From assembly GCA_027006785.1 (NCBI GenBank), contig JALTFR010000038.1:1-45078 (forward strand): a stretch of DNA of 45,078 nucleotides. Direction: 5' to 3'. This DNA is from Thermoplasmata archaeon (GTDB taxonomy: Archaea > Thermoplasmatota > Thermoplasmata > WALJ01). Numbering within the stretch: position 1 is the first letter of the stretch; each line of letters opens with the position of its first letter. This document shows, in pieces, positions 9,440 through 17,948 of this stretch. Position numbers and translations under genes: made by a program. The notes beneath the pieces are model-generated. The model searched no databases. It saw only the letters and a list, made by a program, of their open reading frames with translations, and was not told the origin of the DNA.

Positions 9440-10384
9440 CTAAAATATCTTTGCGACAAGGAGCAGGGTGAAAGTGAAAAGGAAGAACGGGACGGAATAG
9501 CGGTGAAATTCCCTCAAAAGTGGCCTTTTTGCGAGGCGGAGGGCGATTATGTTGGCCATTGAGGCTATAACGAGTCCGTTGCCTGCCACATTCACGCCGT
9601 AGGCTATGGCATTCCAGTCGGATGAGAACGAGGATACGAATATCGCAGCCGGAACATTGCTTATGAACTGGGATATGACGGCCGATGATAGCAACGGGCT
9701 GGAAGAGAGCACGCCTGCCATAGAGGACAACCCGGGCATGGAGGCCAGAAGGCCGAAGTCAAGGAACATCACGATGAAGAGCAGTATCAGGGGCCAGTCC
9801 GCCTTTTTAAGAACACGGGCGAACGGGATATAGGCAATGAGGATGAGGGGCAGGGCGATATATGAGAGGCCGAGGTCCACTGCGACTATGAAGAGCGGGA
9901 GAAGAATGGCCGAAAGAAGTAGAACCGGGCGCTCTACCTCTTTACGCTCAATTCTCACAGGGCTTATCTCCCTGCTTTTGAACGAAAGATGTGTGAATAG
10001 CAGAAGTGAAAGAAAAAGAAGGATGCCCAAGGGAAGCATGGCAGAGAAAAAGGAGATGGAAGAGACGCCGCTCATGGACCACAGATATATGTTCTGCGGG
10101 TTTCCTATAGGAGAGAGCGCGGAGCCCGAGTTGACGGCTATCGCCTCGAAGATCACCAGTTTTCCGGTATCCTCACCCATTCCTCTTCCAAATGCCAGAG
10201 TCAGAGGTACGATGATGAACAGGGTTATGTCGTTGGTCAGAAATGTGGATAGAACGAATGAGAGAATCACGAAGAAAAAGGCCATCCTTCTCTCGTCCGA
10301 GAACCTCGATGCATGGCGCTCCACAAGGGTATCGAAATACCCGCTCTGCTCCAGCCCCGTGCTTATCACCAGCAGGCCCGACAT
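9440..10384 (-). CDS. SLC13/ArsB-type ion transporter (start uncertain, N-terminus probably longer)
   Basis: At least 314 residues, nearly all hydrophobic: about ten membrane segments. Family marks are LSTFLTNDITLF, GSALSPIGNPQN and QFISNVPAA, the two inverted signature regions of the ArsB/NhaD/CitM (ion transporter) superfamily. Substrates in this group include arsenite, dicarboxylates, citrate and sodium/proton; I cannot choose. The first ATG is at 10384, but the frame is open for 42 more codons to 10510, right up to the nitrilase stop. These codons encode the missing first helix and the family-typical IDWRTIFAM, yet contain no ATG, GTG or TTG. The true start may therefore be an ATA or ATC near 10495-10507, just after GGAGAG. 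Confidence 0.85.
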   Translation of the reverse strand: MSGLLVISTGLEQSGYFDTLVERHASRFSDERRMAFFFVILSFVLSTFLTNDITLFIIVPLTLAFGRGMGEDTGKLVIFEAIAVNSGSALSPIGNPQNIYLWSMSGVSSISFFSAMLPLGILLFLSLLLFTHLSFKSREISPVRIERKEVERPVLLLSAILLPLFIVAVDLGLSYIALPLILIAYIPFARVLKKADWPLILLFIVMFLDFGLLASMPGLSSMAGVLSSSPLLSSAVISQFISNVPAAIFVSSFSSDWNAIAYGVNVAGNGLVIASMANIIALRLAKRPLLREFHRYSVPFFLFTFTLLLVAKIF

Positions 10385-10510
10385 GGCGAATATGGTCCTC
10401 CAGTCTATCAGACCGGCATAATCCCTCTCAGGAGCAAGAAATAGAAGAGGTATGAGCAGCAGTGAGAGAGCTATGAGCAGGGCTTCCTTACGGATGCGCT
10501 CTCCTATCGT

Positions 10511-11332
10511 TCAGAACTCCCTCCATACAGAGTGCAGTTCCTCCATTATCTCTGGCCTCGTGTCCCTGCGCGTCGGCCTGTACTGGAGAGCGAGCCTGAG
10601 GACATCTGCCTTAATGTCGGCGACCACCATGCCTTCCTCGTAGGGATCTCCCTGGGCAATTATCTCTCCCTTCGGGCCTATGACCCTTGAGCCGCCCCAG
10701 AAGACCAGGCCTATCTGCGTTCCTATATTGTTGGAATACAGCACATATGCGCCGTTCTCGATGGCCCTTGCAGGCAGGACCGTTTCGAAGAGCGCTCTGC
10801 TTATGCTGGGAGAACCTGATATGTTCACCAGTATCTCAGCGCCCTTTCCCGCGTATATCTTCGTTATTTCGGGATAGAACAGGTCATAACATATCTCTAT
10901 GCCTATGGCGCCCAGGGATGTCTGGAACACGGGGAATTCGTCTCCGGGAGTGTAGTACAGGGCCTCCTCGAATGGCCCGAAGTTTGGGAGCATGGCCTTA
11001 CGATAGATACCCGTGTTTCCCTCATTGTCTATCAGCACAGCGCTGTTGTATATGGCCTCCCCCTCTCTTTCCGGCATGCCGAATATCAGGTGTATTCCTG
11101 CCTTTTTCACCGCTTCAGCGATCATCTCCGTGCTCTCCCCGGGTATCTCCTCGGCCAGCCTGAAGACCTCGTTCCTCATGTTGTACCCTGTGAGGAATAG
11201 CTCGGGGAATATGAGGAGCTCCGCTCCTATCTCTTTCGCTTCCTCTATGCCATTCAGTATCGCTTCCCTGTTGCGCTCCCTATCGTTCAACTCAGCTTTA
11301 ACCTGTGCTATTGCGACCCGAAAGTCCCTCAT
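10511..11332 (-). CDS. Carbon-nitrogen hydrolase (nitrilase superfamily amidase)
   Basis: 273 residues, the usual length for a single-domain member. The Glu-Lys-Cys triad is visible: Glu in FPELFLTGY (about residue 43), Lys in YRKAMLPNFG (about 112) and Cys in IGIEICYDLFYPEI (about 147). These enzymes cleave amides such as omega-amides, N-carbamoyl compounds or polyamine precursors; the substrate cannot be read from the sequence. It overlaps the DUF35 gene by 4 bases (ATGA type), so translation is probably coupled. Its place in the mevalonate run is unexplained. It is cytosolic, with no signal peptide. Confidence 0.92.
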   Translation of the reverse strand: MRDFRVAIAQVKAELNDRERNREAILNGIEEAKEIGAELLIFPELFLTGYNMRNEVFRLAEEIPGESTEMIAEAVKKAGIHLIFGMPEREGEAIYNSAVLIDNEGNTGIYRKAMLPNFGPFEEALYYTPGDEFPVFQTSLGAIGIEICYDLFYPEITKIYAGKGAEILVNISGSPSISRALFETVLPARAIENGAYVLYSNNIGTQIGLVFWGGSRVIGPKGEIIAQGDPYEEGMVVADIKADVLRLALQYRPTRRDTRPEIMEELHSVWREF

Positions 11333-11733
11333 TCCTTCACCGGCCTGAACTTGTAGCCGTAGAAGATGACCCCGTCCTTTCCGTCCTCGCTAAGCTTCCT
11401 GAATGTGTCCCTAACCCTCATTCCGGTGTGTATCTCATCCAGGGAGCAATCAACGATCTGCCCTGTGAGCCTCGGCCCTTCTTCTAGTTCTATTATCGCC
11501 ATGATGTAGGGCCTCATGTCCTTGTAGTCGGGATGCGCGTCATGCACTATGGTCCATGAAACAACCTTTCCTGTCCCTTTGAAACGCACTTCCTCCATCT
11601 TTCCTATGCTCTTTCTATGGCATTTCGGGCATATATCCCTCTTCGGGAAGTAGTAGGTGCCGCAGTTGGTGCACCTGTTCCCGACAAGGTTGTACCTGCC
11701 CTGCTTCTCTCTCCAGAACCTCGGCATGTTCAT
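11329..11733 (-). CDS. DUF35 zinc-ribbon / OB-fold protein, scaffold of the thiolase-HMG-CoA synthase complex
   Basis: 134 residues. A rubredoxin-like zinc ribbon near the N-terminus (CTNCGTYYFPKRDICPKCH, about 20-38) is followed by an OB-fold domain with a typical strand (GTGKVVSWTIVHDAHPDY). In archaea, proteins of this family hold acetoacetyl-CoA thiolase and HMG-CoA synthase together so that acetoacetyl-CoA passes directly between them. The context fits exactly: the gene follows both enzymes, overlapping the thiolase stop by 4 bases. The family is also called ChsH2-like. Confidence 0.92.
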   Translation of the reverse strand: MNMPRFWREKQGRYNLVGNRCTNCGTYYFPKRDICPKCHRKSIGKMEEVRFKGTGKVVSWTIVHDAHPDYKDMRPYIMAIIELEEGPRLTGQIVDCSLDEIHTGMRVRDTFRKLSEDGKDGVIFYGYKFRPVKE

Positions 11734-12902
11734 ATCTCTGCCTCCAGTATGCTCACAACGGCCGTGGCACCGCTTCCGCCCACCGCATGCGCCAGTCCTA
11801 TCTTCGCATCCTTGACCTGCCTCCTATCCGCATCTCCACGGAGCTGCTTCACTATCTCAACTATCTGGGCAACCCCTGTGGCTCCCACCGGGTGCCCTCT
11901 GGCCTTGAGGCCTCCTGATGTGTTTATCGGTATCTCTCCGCCCAAGGCTATTTTCTCATCCTCAACCGCCTTTCCACCCTCTCCTTTGGGGAAGAATCCG
12001 AGGTCCTCTATTGCCATTATCTCGGCTATTGTGGAACTGTCGTAGACCTCCGCCACATCTATATCCTCAGGCCCCATACCTGCCATATCATAGGCCCTCT
12101 TTGCCGCATACACCGTGGAATCCATGGTGCATATCTCCCTTCTGTCATGCAGGGATATGGTATCTGATGCCTGACCTATGGCCTTCACCTTTACAGGCCT
12201 GTCTGTGTATTTTCGGGCCACATCCCCTGATGCAAGAACCAGAGCCGCTGCGCCATCGGATAAAGGCGCCATGTCGAAGACCCTGAGGGGCTCCGCCACA
12301 TAACCGGACTTAAGTACGGTTTCAAGCTTTATCTCCCGCTGGAACTGCGCGTCAGGGTTGAGCGCTCCATGCCTGTGATTTATCACGGACACCATTCCAA
12401 GCTGTTCCCTCGTGGTCCCATACCTTTCCATATGGGCTCTGGCCATCATGGCCTGAAGGGATGCATAGGTCGCTCCGAAGACCGTCTCCCATTCTTGGTC
12501 TATGGCCATGGATGTGATATAATTCGCCATCTCGTCCCCTATGTCTGTCATCTTCTCCGCTCCCCCCACAACGACTATGTCGTACATTCCTGATGAGATG
12601 GAAAGATATGCCTCCTTGAAGGCCAGAGCGCCCGATGCTCCGGCTGCCTCGACCCTTGTGGCAGGTATGTGCAGGGAACCTGCCAGCCCGACATAATCTG
12701 CGATGAGCGCTCCCACATGCTCCTGATTTATGAAAGCTCCTGCGGACATGTTTCCTATGTACAGGGCGTCTATGTCGTTTCCTGTTATTCCGGAGTCGTT
12801 TATCGCCTTTATTCCCGCCTCTATTCCTATATCTCTGAAGGAGCGCTCCCATAGTTCGCCGAACCTCGTGGTCCCTGCTCCGATCACATAAACATCACGC
12901 AT
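11730..12902 (-). CDS. Acetyl-CoA C-acetyltransferase (thiolase), first step of the mevalonate pathway
   Basis: 390 residues from the ATG at 12902, chosen because GGGTGAT lies just before it; a GTG at 12911 would overlap the upstream gene. The N-terminus (MRDVYVIGAGTTRFGE) and the C-terminal signature (NTSGGLKARGHPVGATG) mark the archaeal/SCP-2-type thiolases. The loop around residue 85 reads VEAAGASGALA, with Ala-Ala-Gly where many family members have the nucleophile Cys. The protein thus seems to lack the usual cysteine there, although archaeal members of this complex vary at this point. It would condense two acetyl-CoA to acetoacetyl-CoA, which the adjacent HMG-CoA synthase consumes. Confidence 0.88.
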   Translation of the reverse strand: MRDVYVIGAGTTRFGELWERSFRDIGIEAGIKAINDSGITGNDIDALYIGNMSAGAFINQEHVGALIADYVGLAGSLHIPATRVEAAGASGALAFKEAYLSISSGMYDIVVVGGAEKMTDIGDEMANYITSMAIDQEWETVFGATYASLQAMMARAHMERYGTTREQLGMVSVINHRHGALNPDAQFQREIKLETVLKSGYVAEPLRVFDMAPLSDGAAALVLASGDVARKYTDRPVKVKAIGQASDTISLHDRREICTMDSTVYAAKRAYDMAGMGPEDIDVAEVYDSSTIAEIMAIEDLGFFPKGEGGKAVEDEKIALGGEIPINTSGGLKARGHPVGATGVAQIVEIVKQLRGDADRRQVKDAKIGLAHAVGGSGATAVVSILEAEI

Positions 12903-12903
12903 T

Positions 12904-13962
12904 TCAATCACCCTTTCTCCTTATCTTGCCACGGAACTTCACATAGGTGGCATAGTCCACATAGTATTCCTCGGGCACATTTATCATATCCTCAACGAGA
13001 GGCCCTGCGCTCCGGTTGAATCTCTCCATCTCATCCGTTACGCTGATATCAAAGGCATCGGAACCGGCGCCAGAACCGAATGAGGTCACAAGTATCCTGT
13101 CGCCGGGCTTCGCTATATCCAGAACTGCGGAAAGCCCCAGAGGCACGGCTCCGGAGTAGGTGTTGCCTATCCTGGGCGTAAGCAGACCCGGTGCAAGCTG
13201 CTCATCGGTGAATCCCAGCTTTGCCGCAGCCCTTCTCGGAAACTTGCCGTTGGGCTGGTGCAGGACCACATAGTCGTAGTCCTTCGCCTCCGTGCCCTCA
13301 AGTTCCATCATCCTGCGGGCTGCGGTGAGGACATGCTTGAAATATGCCGGCTCCCCTGTGAAACGCCCCCCGTGGCTCGGATAGGCCTGCCCTTCCCTTC
13401 TCCAGAAATCAGGGGTGTCCGTAGTGTATGAATACATCCCGTTTATCTTCGCTATTATCCTCTCAGTGCCTGCTATGAACGCGGCTCCGCCTGCGGATGC
13501 GCTGTATTCCAGCGGGTCGCCCGGCGCTCCCTGAGAGGTGTCTGCACCTATTGCCATCCCGTACTTTATCCATCCCGTGTTAACGAGTCCCAGAACATTC
13601 TGGAGCGCTGCCGTTCCTGCCTTGCATGCGAACTCATAATCCGCGGCTGTCATGTCCGGGGCCGCAAGTATCGCCTCAGCCACAACGCTTGATGTGGGCT
13701 TGACCGCGTATGGGTGCGACTCGGAACCCGTGTATATGGCCCCGATATCCTGCGGGTCTATCCCTGCCCTGAGGAGAGCGCTCCTCGCAGCCTCAACAGC
13801 GATTGTTATGACATCCTCATCTGGCGAGGGTATGGATTTGGACATTATCCCGAGGCCTTTTCCACGGGTCGCTCCGTCCTCTCCCCATACCCTGCCTATC
13901 TCTTCCGGCCTTATCCTGTACTTCGGCACATATGCGCCGTAACTGACTATTCCTGCCTTCAT
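12904..13962 (-). CDS. Hydroxymethylglutaryl-CoA synthase
   Basis: 352 residues, the normal archaeal length. It shows [17 protein letters not shown], the catalytic Glu region ([14 protein letters not shown]), the nucleophilic Cys in [13 protein letters not shown] (about residue 112), and the His of [11 protein letters not shown]. It condenses acetoacetyl-CoA with acetyl-CoA to HMG-CoA, the committed route to the isoprenoids of archaeal lipids. It starts one base after the regulator's stop and ends one base before the thiolase ATG. Confidence 0.95.
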   Translation of the reverse strand: MKAGIVSYGAYVPKYRIRPEEIGRVWGEDGATRGKGLGIMSKSIPSPDEDVITIAVEAARSALLRAGIDPQDIGAIYTGSESHPYAVKPTSSVVAEAILAAPDMTAADYEFACKAGTAALQNVLGLVNTGWIKYGMAIGADTSQGAPGDPLEYSASAGGAAFIAGTERIIAKINGMYSYTTDTPDFWRREGQAYPSHGGRFTGEPAYFKHVLTAARRMMELEGTEAKDYDYVVLHQPNGKFPRRAAAKLGFTDEQLAPGLLTPRIGNTYSGAVPLGLSAVLDIAKPGDRILVTSFGSGAGSDAFDISVTDEMERFNRSAGPLVEDMINVPEEYYVDYATYVKFRGKIRRKGD

Positions 13963-13963
13963 T

Positions 13964-14650
13964 TCATACCTCCAGTTTCCTGAGTCTTTCTATAAGCTCT
14001 ACCTCTGAAAGCGGCGTTCTAACAAGGGGTATTCCCTCTATATCCGCTATCTTTATGGCAAGTTCATCAATATCTCTTGGCCTCACATAAATCACCATTG
14101 CAGGCTTCAGAGGGTTTGCCCTCACAGCTATCATGGGGGAGCGCCCGTAGGTAACCGACGTGAAGAGTATGGCCCTCTCACTTGTCCATCCGTACAGGCG
14201 GATATACTCGAATGCGCTCATGTTCAGTATTGCCTTTATACTGTCCACAATCGTGTATCCATAAAGGGCTCTTTCCGGGTCATAGTTCTCATTGACAATC
14301 GTTCCCTGTATAACATGAGCAAAATCCGGTACCTTTATTCCACTGAAAAACTCTCTCATGTCAAGAATAGCCTCGTCCATGGAAGAGAACTTGAACCTGC
14401 TGACGTTCTTCCCACCACGCTCCATATCTATTTCTATTATGGAATCGACTATCTTCCTTACTGTCAGGGTCCTTGGAAAACGCCTTCTTCCAGACTCATA
14501 ATCGCTTATCATCGAGGGAGAAATCCCCATCTTCCTTGAGAGATCCTGCTGTGATATTCCGAACTCCTCTCTCCATTTCTTTATGGTGGCTCCGGGAGAA
14601 TCGGACATGGCTATCTCGCCTGCAATCTTTTCCTTCAGTTCTTCGTGCAC
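13964..14650 (-). CDS. XRE-family HTH transcriptional regulator of the mevalonate operon
   Basis: 228 residues, GTG start at 14650, about 25 bases after the TATA box, so probably leaderless. The HTH lies at about residues 24-75 ([20 protein letters not shown], then [13 protein letters not shown]). The remaining 150 residues form an alpha/beta domain (for example [20 protein letters not shown], and later [17 protein letters not shown]), likely the ligand sensor. It is the first gene of the operon and directly precedes HMG-CoA synthase. The perfect inverted repeat TTGACGAA-N6-TTCGTCAA beside its TATA box is the natural candidate for its own binding site. I infer autoregulation and control of isoprenoid synthesis; the effector is unknown. 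Confidence 0.88.
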   Translation of the reverse strand: MHEELKEKIAGEIAMSDSPGATIKKWREEFGISQQDLSRKMGISPSMISDYESGRRRFPRTLTVRKIVDSIIEIDMERGGKNVSRFKFSSMDEAILDMREFFSGIKVPDFAHVIQGTIVNENYDPERALYGYTIVDSIKAILNMSAFEYIRLYGWTSERAILFTSVTYGRSPMIAVRANPLKPAMVIYVRPRDIDELAIKIADIEGIPLVRTPLSEVELIERLRKLEV

Positions 14651-14670
14651 GACAGCGGAGTTGAAAAACG

Positions 14671-14702
14671 CTATATAAACTTGACGAATAGCGGTTCGTC
14701 AA
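14671..14702 (-). promoter_or_regulatory. Promoter and candidate operator of the mevalonate operon
   Basis: TTGACGAA (14681-14688), six spacer bases and TTCGTCAA (14695-14702) form a perfect inverted repeat. On the minus strand it abuts the TATA box TTTATATAG (about 14672-14680), in the BRE position, and the GTG start lies at 14650. A protein bound here would block or replace TFB, and the first gene of the operon encodes an HTH regulator. The six-base spacing puts the arms one helical turn and a half apart, usual for an XRE dimer. Confidence 0.75.
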
Positions 14703-14711
14703 AAATAGAAC

Positions 14712-14945
14712 TCACTTCTTCAATACCTCACGATAAACCCTTCTTATACATATCTCCCTCCAGTCCGGGTCAAGTATTGATTCATCTATGACCTTTCTGG
14801 CAAGAGCAGGAAGATTTTCAGGAGGGAAAGTTCCCGGGGTATAGCCCATGCGCTTTATCTCACCCCGTATCATATACCTTGCTATGGGGCCGGCATATTC
14901 TGTTATTATGTCGCTCATCCCTGCTATCTTCTCCTCCACCTTCAT
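14712..14945 (-). CDS. Small helical protein, stand-alone copy of a domain found three times in this window
   Basis: 77 residues, no membrane segment, predicted mostly helical. Core motif, residues about 17-55: AGPIARYMIRGEIKRMG, then a Pro-rich turn (YTPGTFPPENLP), then ALARKVIDES. The same pattern (P-x-I-[AG], a helix with KxQ/GxE, G, short turn, second helix) appears at residues 15-55 of the TPR protein at 18604-19854 and in the 85-residue protein at 24265-24522. The ATG overlaps the stop of the dCACHE-HAMP gene by 4 bases, so the two are translationally coupled and probably work together. I do not recognise the family; an adaptor or output role is an inference. Confidence 0.8.
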   Translation of the reverse strand: MKVEEKIAGMSDIITEYAGPIARYMIRGEIKRMGYTPGTFPPENLPALARKVIDESILDPDWREICIRRVYREVLKK

Positions 14946-16438
14946 TTTTTCCCCCTCTCAAGCTCCCTCATGGCAACCCTGAAGCTGTTGACCATTCTTC
15001 CAAATGCCTTCTGAAGCTCTCCCAGTTCATCCGAGCTGTCGACCTCAATCCCCTTTACATCGAAGTTTCCCCTGCTCACTTCGTCAGCATATCTCGTGAG
15101 CCTTTCTATCCGCCTTGTGTATCCGTCTATAATGATGAAAGATATGAAGAAAAGAACCACAGCTATGGAAAGCTGTACAACAGCAAGATATATTACAGAA
15201 CGTGAGGCACTCTCCGCCGAAGAGTTTGAGGCCGCGTCCACTTTTTCCTTTACCTCCTCCATGTCCACAACACTGACGAATTTCCATCCTGTGCATCTCA
15301 TGGTTGAGTACACAAGAGTTACATTTCGCCCGTTGAGAATTGTCTCCACAGTGCCAGTGCTACCGTTGAGTATCTCTCTGACACTCCTGTTGAAAGGTTC
15401 GTCTCCCTGTGACAGGTCCTTTCCCAGTGTGGAATTTGAGGGTGCTGCCAGAGCAATGCCATCAGATGTCATTAAAAATGCAAAGCTCGTGTTGGATATG
15501 TAAAAAGACCTTGTTTTCTGGCTTATTGTGGTTAGCAGTATATCGAATCCCACGACCCCTGCAAAGGAGCCGTTTTTCATGACCGGTGCGGAAGATGTTG
15601 CGACGGGGCATCCGGTCAATTCGTCGAGATATACCGAAGACCAGACCTCATGCCCGCTGTCCCTAGCCTTAACATACCATGACCTTACAAAGGGATTGAA
15701 AAGCGGAGAGAGGTATGTTACTGACGGAATGAGTACTGTAAAACCCGAGTTCTCATCCGTGTAATAGCTCCAAAGAAGGTCGTTGATGTTCCTGAATGAA
15801 TACAGCATATCTGCCACAGGCATGAGCTCATCAAGCTGTTCCCTGTACTGTGGAAGCATTACAGAATACAGGAAATCATAAAGAGACCTACTTCCGTTGT
15901 TGAAAAGTGCCTCTCCCAGCGAGTTTATAGCATTGTATGCGCTCCGGTTGATGTAAAGTTCAGAGTAATTGAGAGAGGGTGTGTGAACGAGATAATAGAG
16001 GGCTGAATCAACCATTTCAGGGTTCCCTGAAACTGCAAGCATCTCGTCATAATAGTGATTTGATATGTTTCCTTTCATTATTCCATCCACAAGGCTTGAA
16101 TTCACCTGTGTCAGAAGATACCTGCTTGTCCAGAGAAATCTGCCTCCGGAGTAGTGCATTCCTATGTGCGATGGAATATCTTTCGAGGCAGCATCCGCCG
16201 ACAGCTCTATGCTGTGCATATAGTTCTCCATGCAGAGGGTGGCATTTGTATTTAGTGCGATAGAACTGTTGAGCATCTGTTCCGTAAGTACCTTTTCCAT
16301 GCTGGAAGATACCTCTTCCCCAACAGAATGGTGAAGCATATCTCCAAATCCGAGAGTGACTGCAGAAGAGAGAAGCAGAAGTAAGACTATGAAAAGGGTA
16401 CCTTTCTTTCTTATTCCCCACTTGATTTCTGATTTCAT
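14942..16438 (-). CDS. dCACHE-HAMP membrane receptor without an output domain
   Basis: 498 residues from the ATG at 16438; a GTG at 16462, about 25 bases after a TATA box, is an alternative leaderless start. Order: short basic N-terminus; membrane helix about 13-33; large extracellular region with a dCACHE sensor (motifs NPFVRSWYVKARDSG, and later GVVGFDILLTTIS); second helix about 403-425; HAMP (RRIERLTRYADEVSRGNFD ... DELGELQKAFGRMV). The chain then stops about 15 residues later. Typical receptors of this type continue into a methyl-accepting, kinase or cyclase domain; this one has none, and no remnant in another frame was seen. The coupled 77-residue gene probably provides the output. The ligand is unknown; dCACHE domains often bind amino acids or other small metabolites. 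Confidence 0.88.
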   Translation of the reverse strand: MKSEIKWGIRKKGTLFIVLLLLLSSAVTLGFGDMLHHSVGEEVSSSMEKVLTEQMLNSSIALNTNATLCMENYMHSIELSADAASKDIPSHIGMHYSGGRFLWTSRYLLTQVNSSLVDGIMKGNISNHYYDEMLAVSGNPEMVDSALYYLVHTPSLNYSELYINRSAYNAINSLGEALFNNGSRSLYDFLYSVMLPQYREQLDELMPVADMLYSFRNINDLLWSYYTDENSGFTVLIPSVTYLSPLFNPFVRSWYVKARDSGHEVWSSVYLDELTGCPVATSSAPVMKNGSFAGVVGFDILLTTISQKTRSFYISNTSFAFLMTSDGIALAAPSNSTLGKDLSQGDEPFNRSVREILNGSTGTVETILNGRNVTLVYSTMRCTGWKFVSVVDMEEVKEKVDAASNSSAESASRSVIYLAVVQLSIAVVLFFISFIIIDGYTRRIERLTRYADEVSRGNFDVKGIEVDSSDELGELQKAFGRMVNSFRVAMRELERGKK

Positions 16439-16565
16439 GTTCGTTCCGCTCCTTATCTCCACAATATTGTAACTATTGAAACTATATACAATTTTCGGTT
16501 GATTTTCGCTGATATGGGTGAGACCGAAATTTCCTTATACGGAAGCGGATTGAAGAGGGATTCCC

Positions 16566-17639
16566 ATGAATACGGAAGAAAGGCTCGAACTCGTGATTCG
16601 GAACACGCAGGAGATAGTCACTGTGGATGAACTTAGAAAGCTGCTGGAAGAGAAGGAGAACCCCACTGCATACATAGGCTTTGAGCCCTCCGGGTTCGTG
16701 CACATAGCCCAGGGAATGATATGCGCTCAGAAAATAAGGGATATGCAGGAAGCGGGCTTCAGGGTGAAGATATTCCTCGCTGACTGGCATGCCTTCATAA
16801 ACGACAAACTTGGAGGGGATATCGAGAACATAAGGGCCTGCGGCGAGTACATGAAGGACGCATTCCTGTCGCTTGGCATAGACCCGGACAGGACGGAGTT
16901 CGTATGGGCCTCCGACATAATAACCCCTGATTACTGGGAGAAGGTCCTGAGGATAGCGAAGGTGTCCAGCCTTGCCCGTGTGAAGAGAGCGCTCACCATC
17001 ATGGGGAGGAAAGAGAGCGATGTGGAGACCGATGTTTCAAAGCTCATCTACCCTCCGATGCAGGCCGCTGACATCTATCAGCTGAATGTTGATGTTGCAT
17101 ACGGTGGAATGGACCAGAGGAAAGCGCACATGCTTGCCAGAGATGCGGGGGAAAAACTCGGATGGAAGAAGCCCATAGCGCTCCATACACCGCTTCTTTC
17201 GGGCCTTAAGGGCGGAAGCAGAATGGACCCTGTAGAGGCAAAGATGTCCAAGAGCGACCCTGATTCCTCCATACTCATACACGACAGGCCTGAGGACATA
17301 AGAAGGAAGATGAAGAAGGCGTACTGCCCCGAGGGGGTTGTGGAAGGCAATCCTGTCATGGACATAGCAAGGCACATCGTCTTTCCTCAGAAGGGAAGCC
17401 TTCTCATAGAGAGGCCGGAGAAATGGGGTGGAAACCTCGAATTCTCCTCCTATGAGGAACTGGAAAAGGTGTTCATTGCAAAGGAACTGCACCCGATGGA
17501 CCTGAAGACAGGGGTGGCCGAGGCTCTTGTTGAACTGCTTGAACCTGCCAGAAAGTACTTTGAAGAGCATCCTGAGAACCTTAAAAGAGTAAAGGATATC
17601 ATAGAAAGGAGAGCAGATAATAGTAAGAAGAGGCGATAG
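16566..17639 (+). CDS. tyrS: Tyrosyl-tRNA synthetase, archaeal type
   Basis: 357 residues. Class I synthetase with the HIGH-like motif in PSGFVHIAQG (about residues 41-50) and the KMSKS loop in AKMSKSDPDSS (about 223). The N-terminal helix and the short anticodon domain match archaeal/eukaryotic TyrRS. It charges tRNA-Tyr. A TATA box (CCTTATACGG, about 16531-16540) lies 25-35 bases upstream of a short leader with GAGGG. It is transcribed divergently from the receptor gene. Confidence 0.95.
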   Translation: MNTEERLELVIRNTQEIVTVDELRKLLEEKENPTAYIGFEPSGFVHIAQGMICAQKIRDMQEAGFRVKIFLADWHAFINDKLGGDIENIRACGEYMKDAFLSLGIDPDRTEFVWASDIITPDYWEKVLRIAKVSSLARVKRALTIMGRKESDVETDVSKLIYPPMQAADIYQLNVDVAYGGMDQRKAHMLARDAGEKLGWKKPIALHTPLLSGLKGGSRMDPVEAKMSKSDPDSSILIHDRPEDIRRKMKKAYCPEGVVEGNPVMDIARHIVFPQKGSLLIERPEKWGGNLEFSSYEELEKVFIAKELHPMDLKTGVAEALVELLEPARKYFEEHPENLKRVKDIIERRADNSKKRR

Positions 17640-17667
17640 AACGGACAAAAACGAGATTTCCGGCCTT

Positions 17668-17793
17668 ATGTTCGCGGGAATTCTCATCCTGTGCATAGGA
17701 ATTGGGCTGCTCGTCGACCAGGTGGGGGCCGCCACACTTATAGGAGTCGGAGCAGGATTTCTCGGAATGGCCGCAGTGAAGTGGAAAAAATAG
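17668..17793 (+). CDS. Small hydrophobic membrane protein
   Basis: 41 residues from the ATG at 17668. Almost all residues are hydrophobic or Gly: two membrane helices (MFAGILILCIGIGLLV and TLIGVGAGFLGMAAV) and a basic tail (KWKK), as in many archaeal two-helix miniproteins. The frame is open upstream through 18 charged codons (ending RTDKNEISG) to 17605, inside the tyrS end. A GGAG at 17608 sits just before ATA codons but no ATG or GTG, so the protein may be longer if a rare start is used. It lies 28 bases after tyrS and is probably co-transcribed. Function unknown. Confidence 0.55.
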   Translation: MFAGILILCIGIGLLVDQVGAATLIGVGAGFLGMAAVKWKK

Positions 17794-17948
17794 AAAGAAG
17801 GCATCTTTAAAGCTTAACCGGCCATTCGCATGGTCTGTGCTGATGAATGAGGATATCCACATCGGTTTTCGCGCTGATGAAAGATAATGTGATGCCGGCT
17901 ATGAGGAAATAAAAGAAAGGTTTTTTAATACTGCCCTTATCTCGTGAT

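Noticed and set aside
14712-14945. Remnant of a methyl-accepting output domain of the receptor, shifted by a frameshift
   Set aside because: The 77 residues have their own ATG with a coupled overlap, do not match the methyl-accepting helical hairpin, and have two relatives elsewhere in the window.
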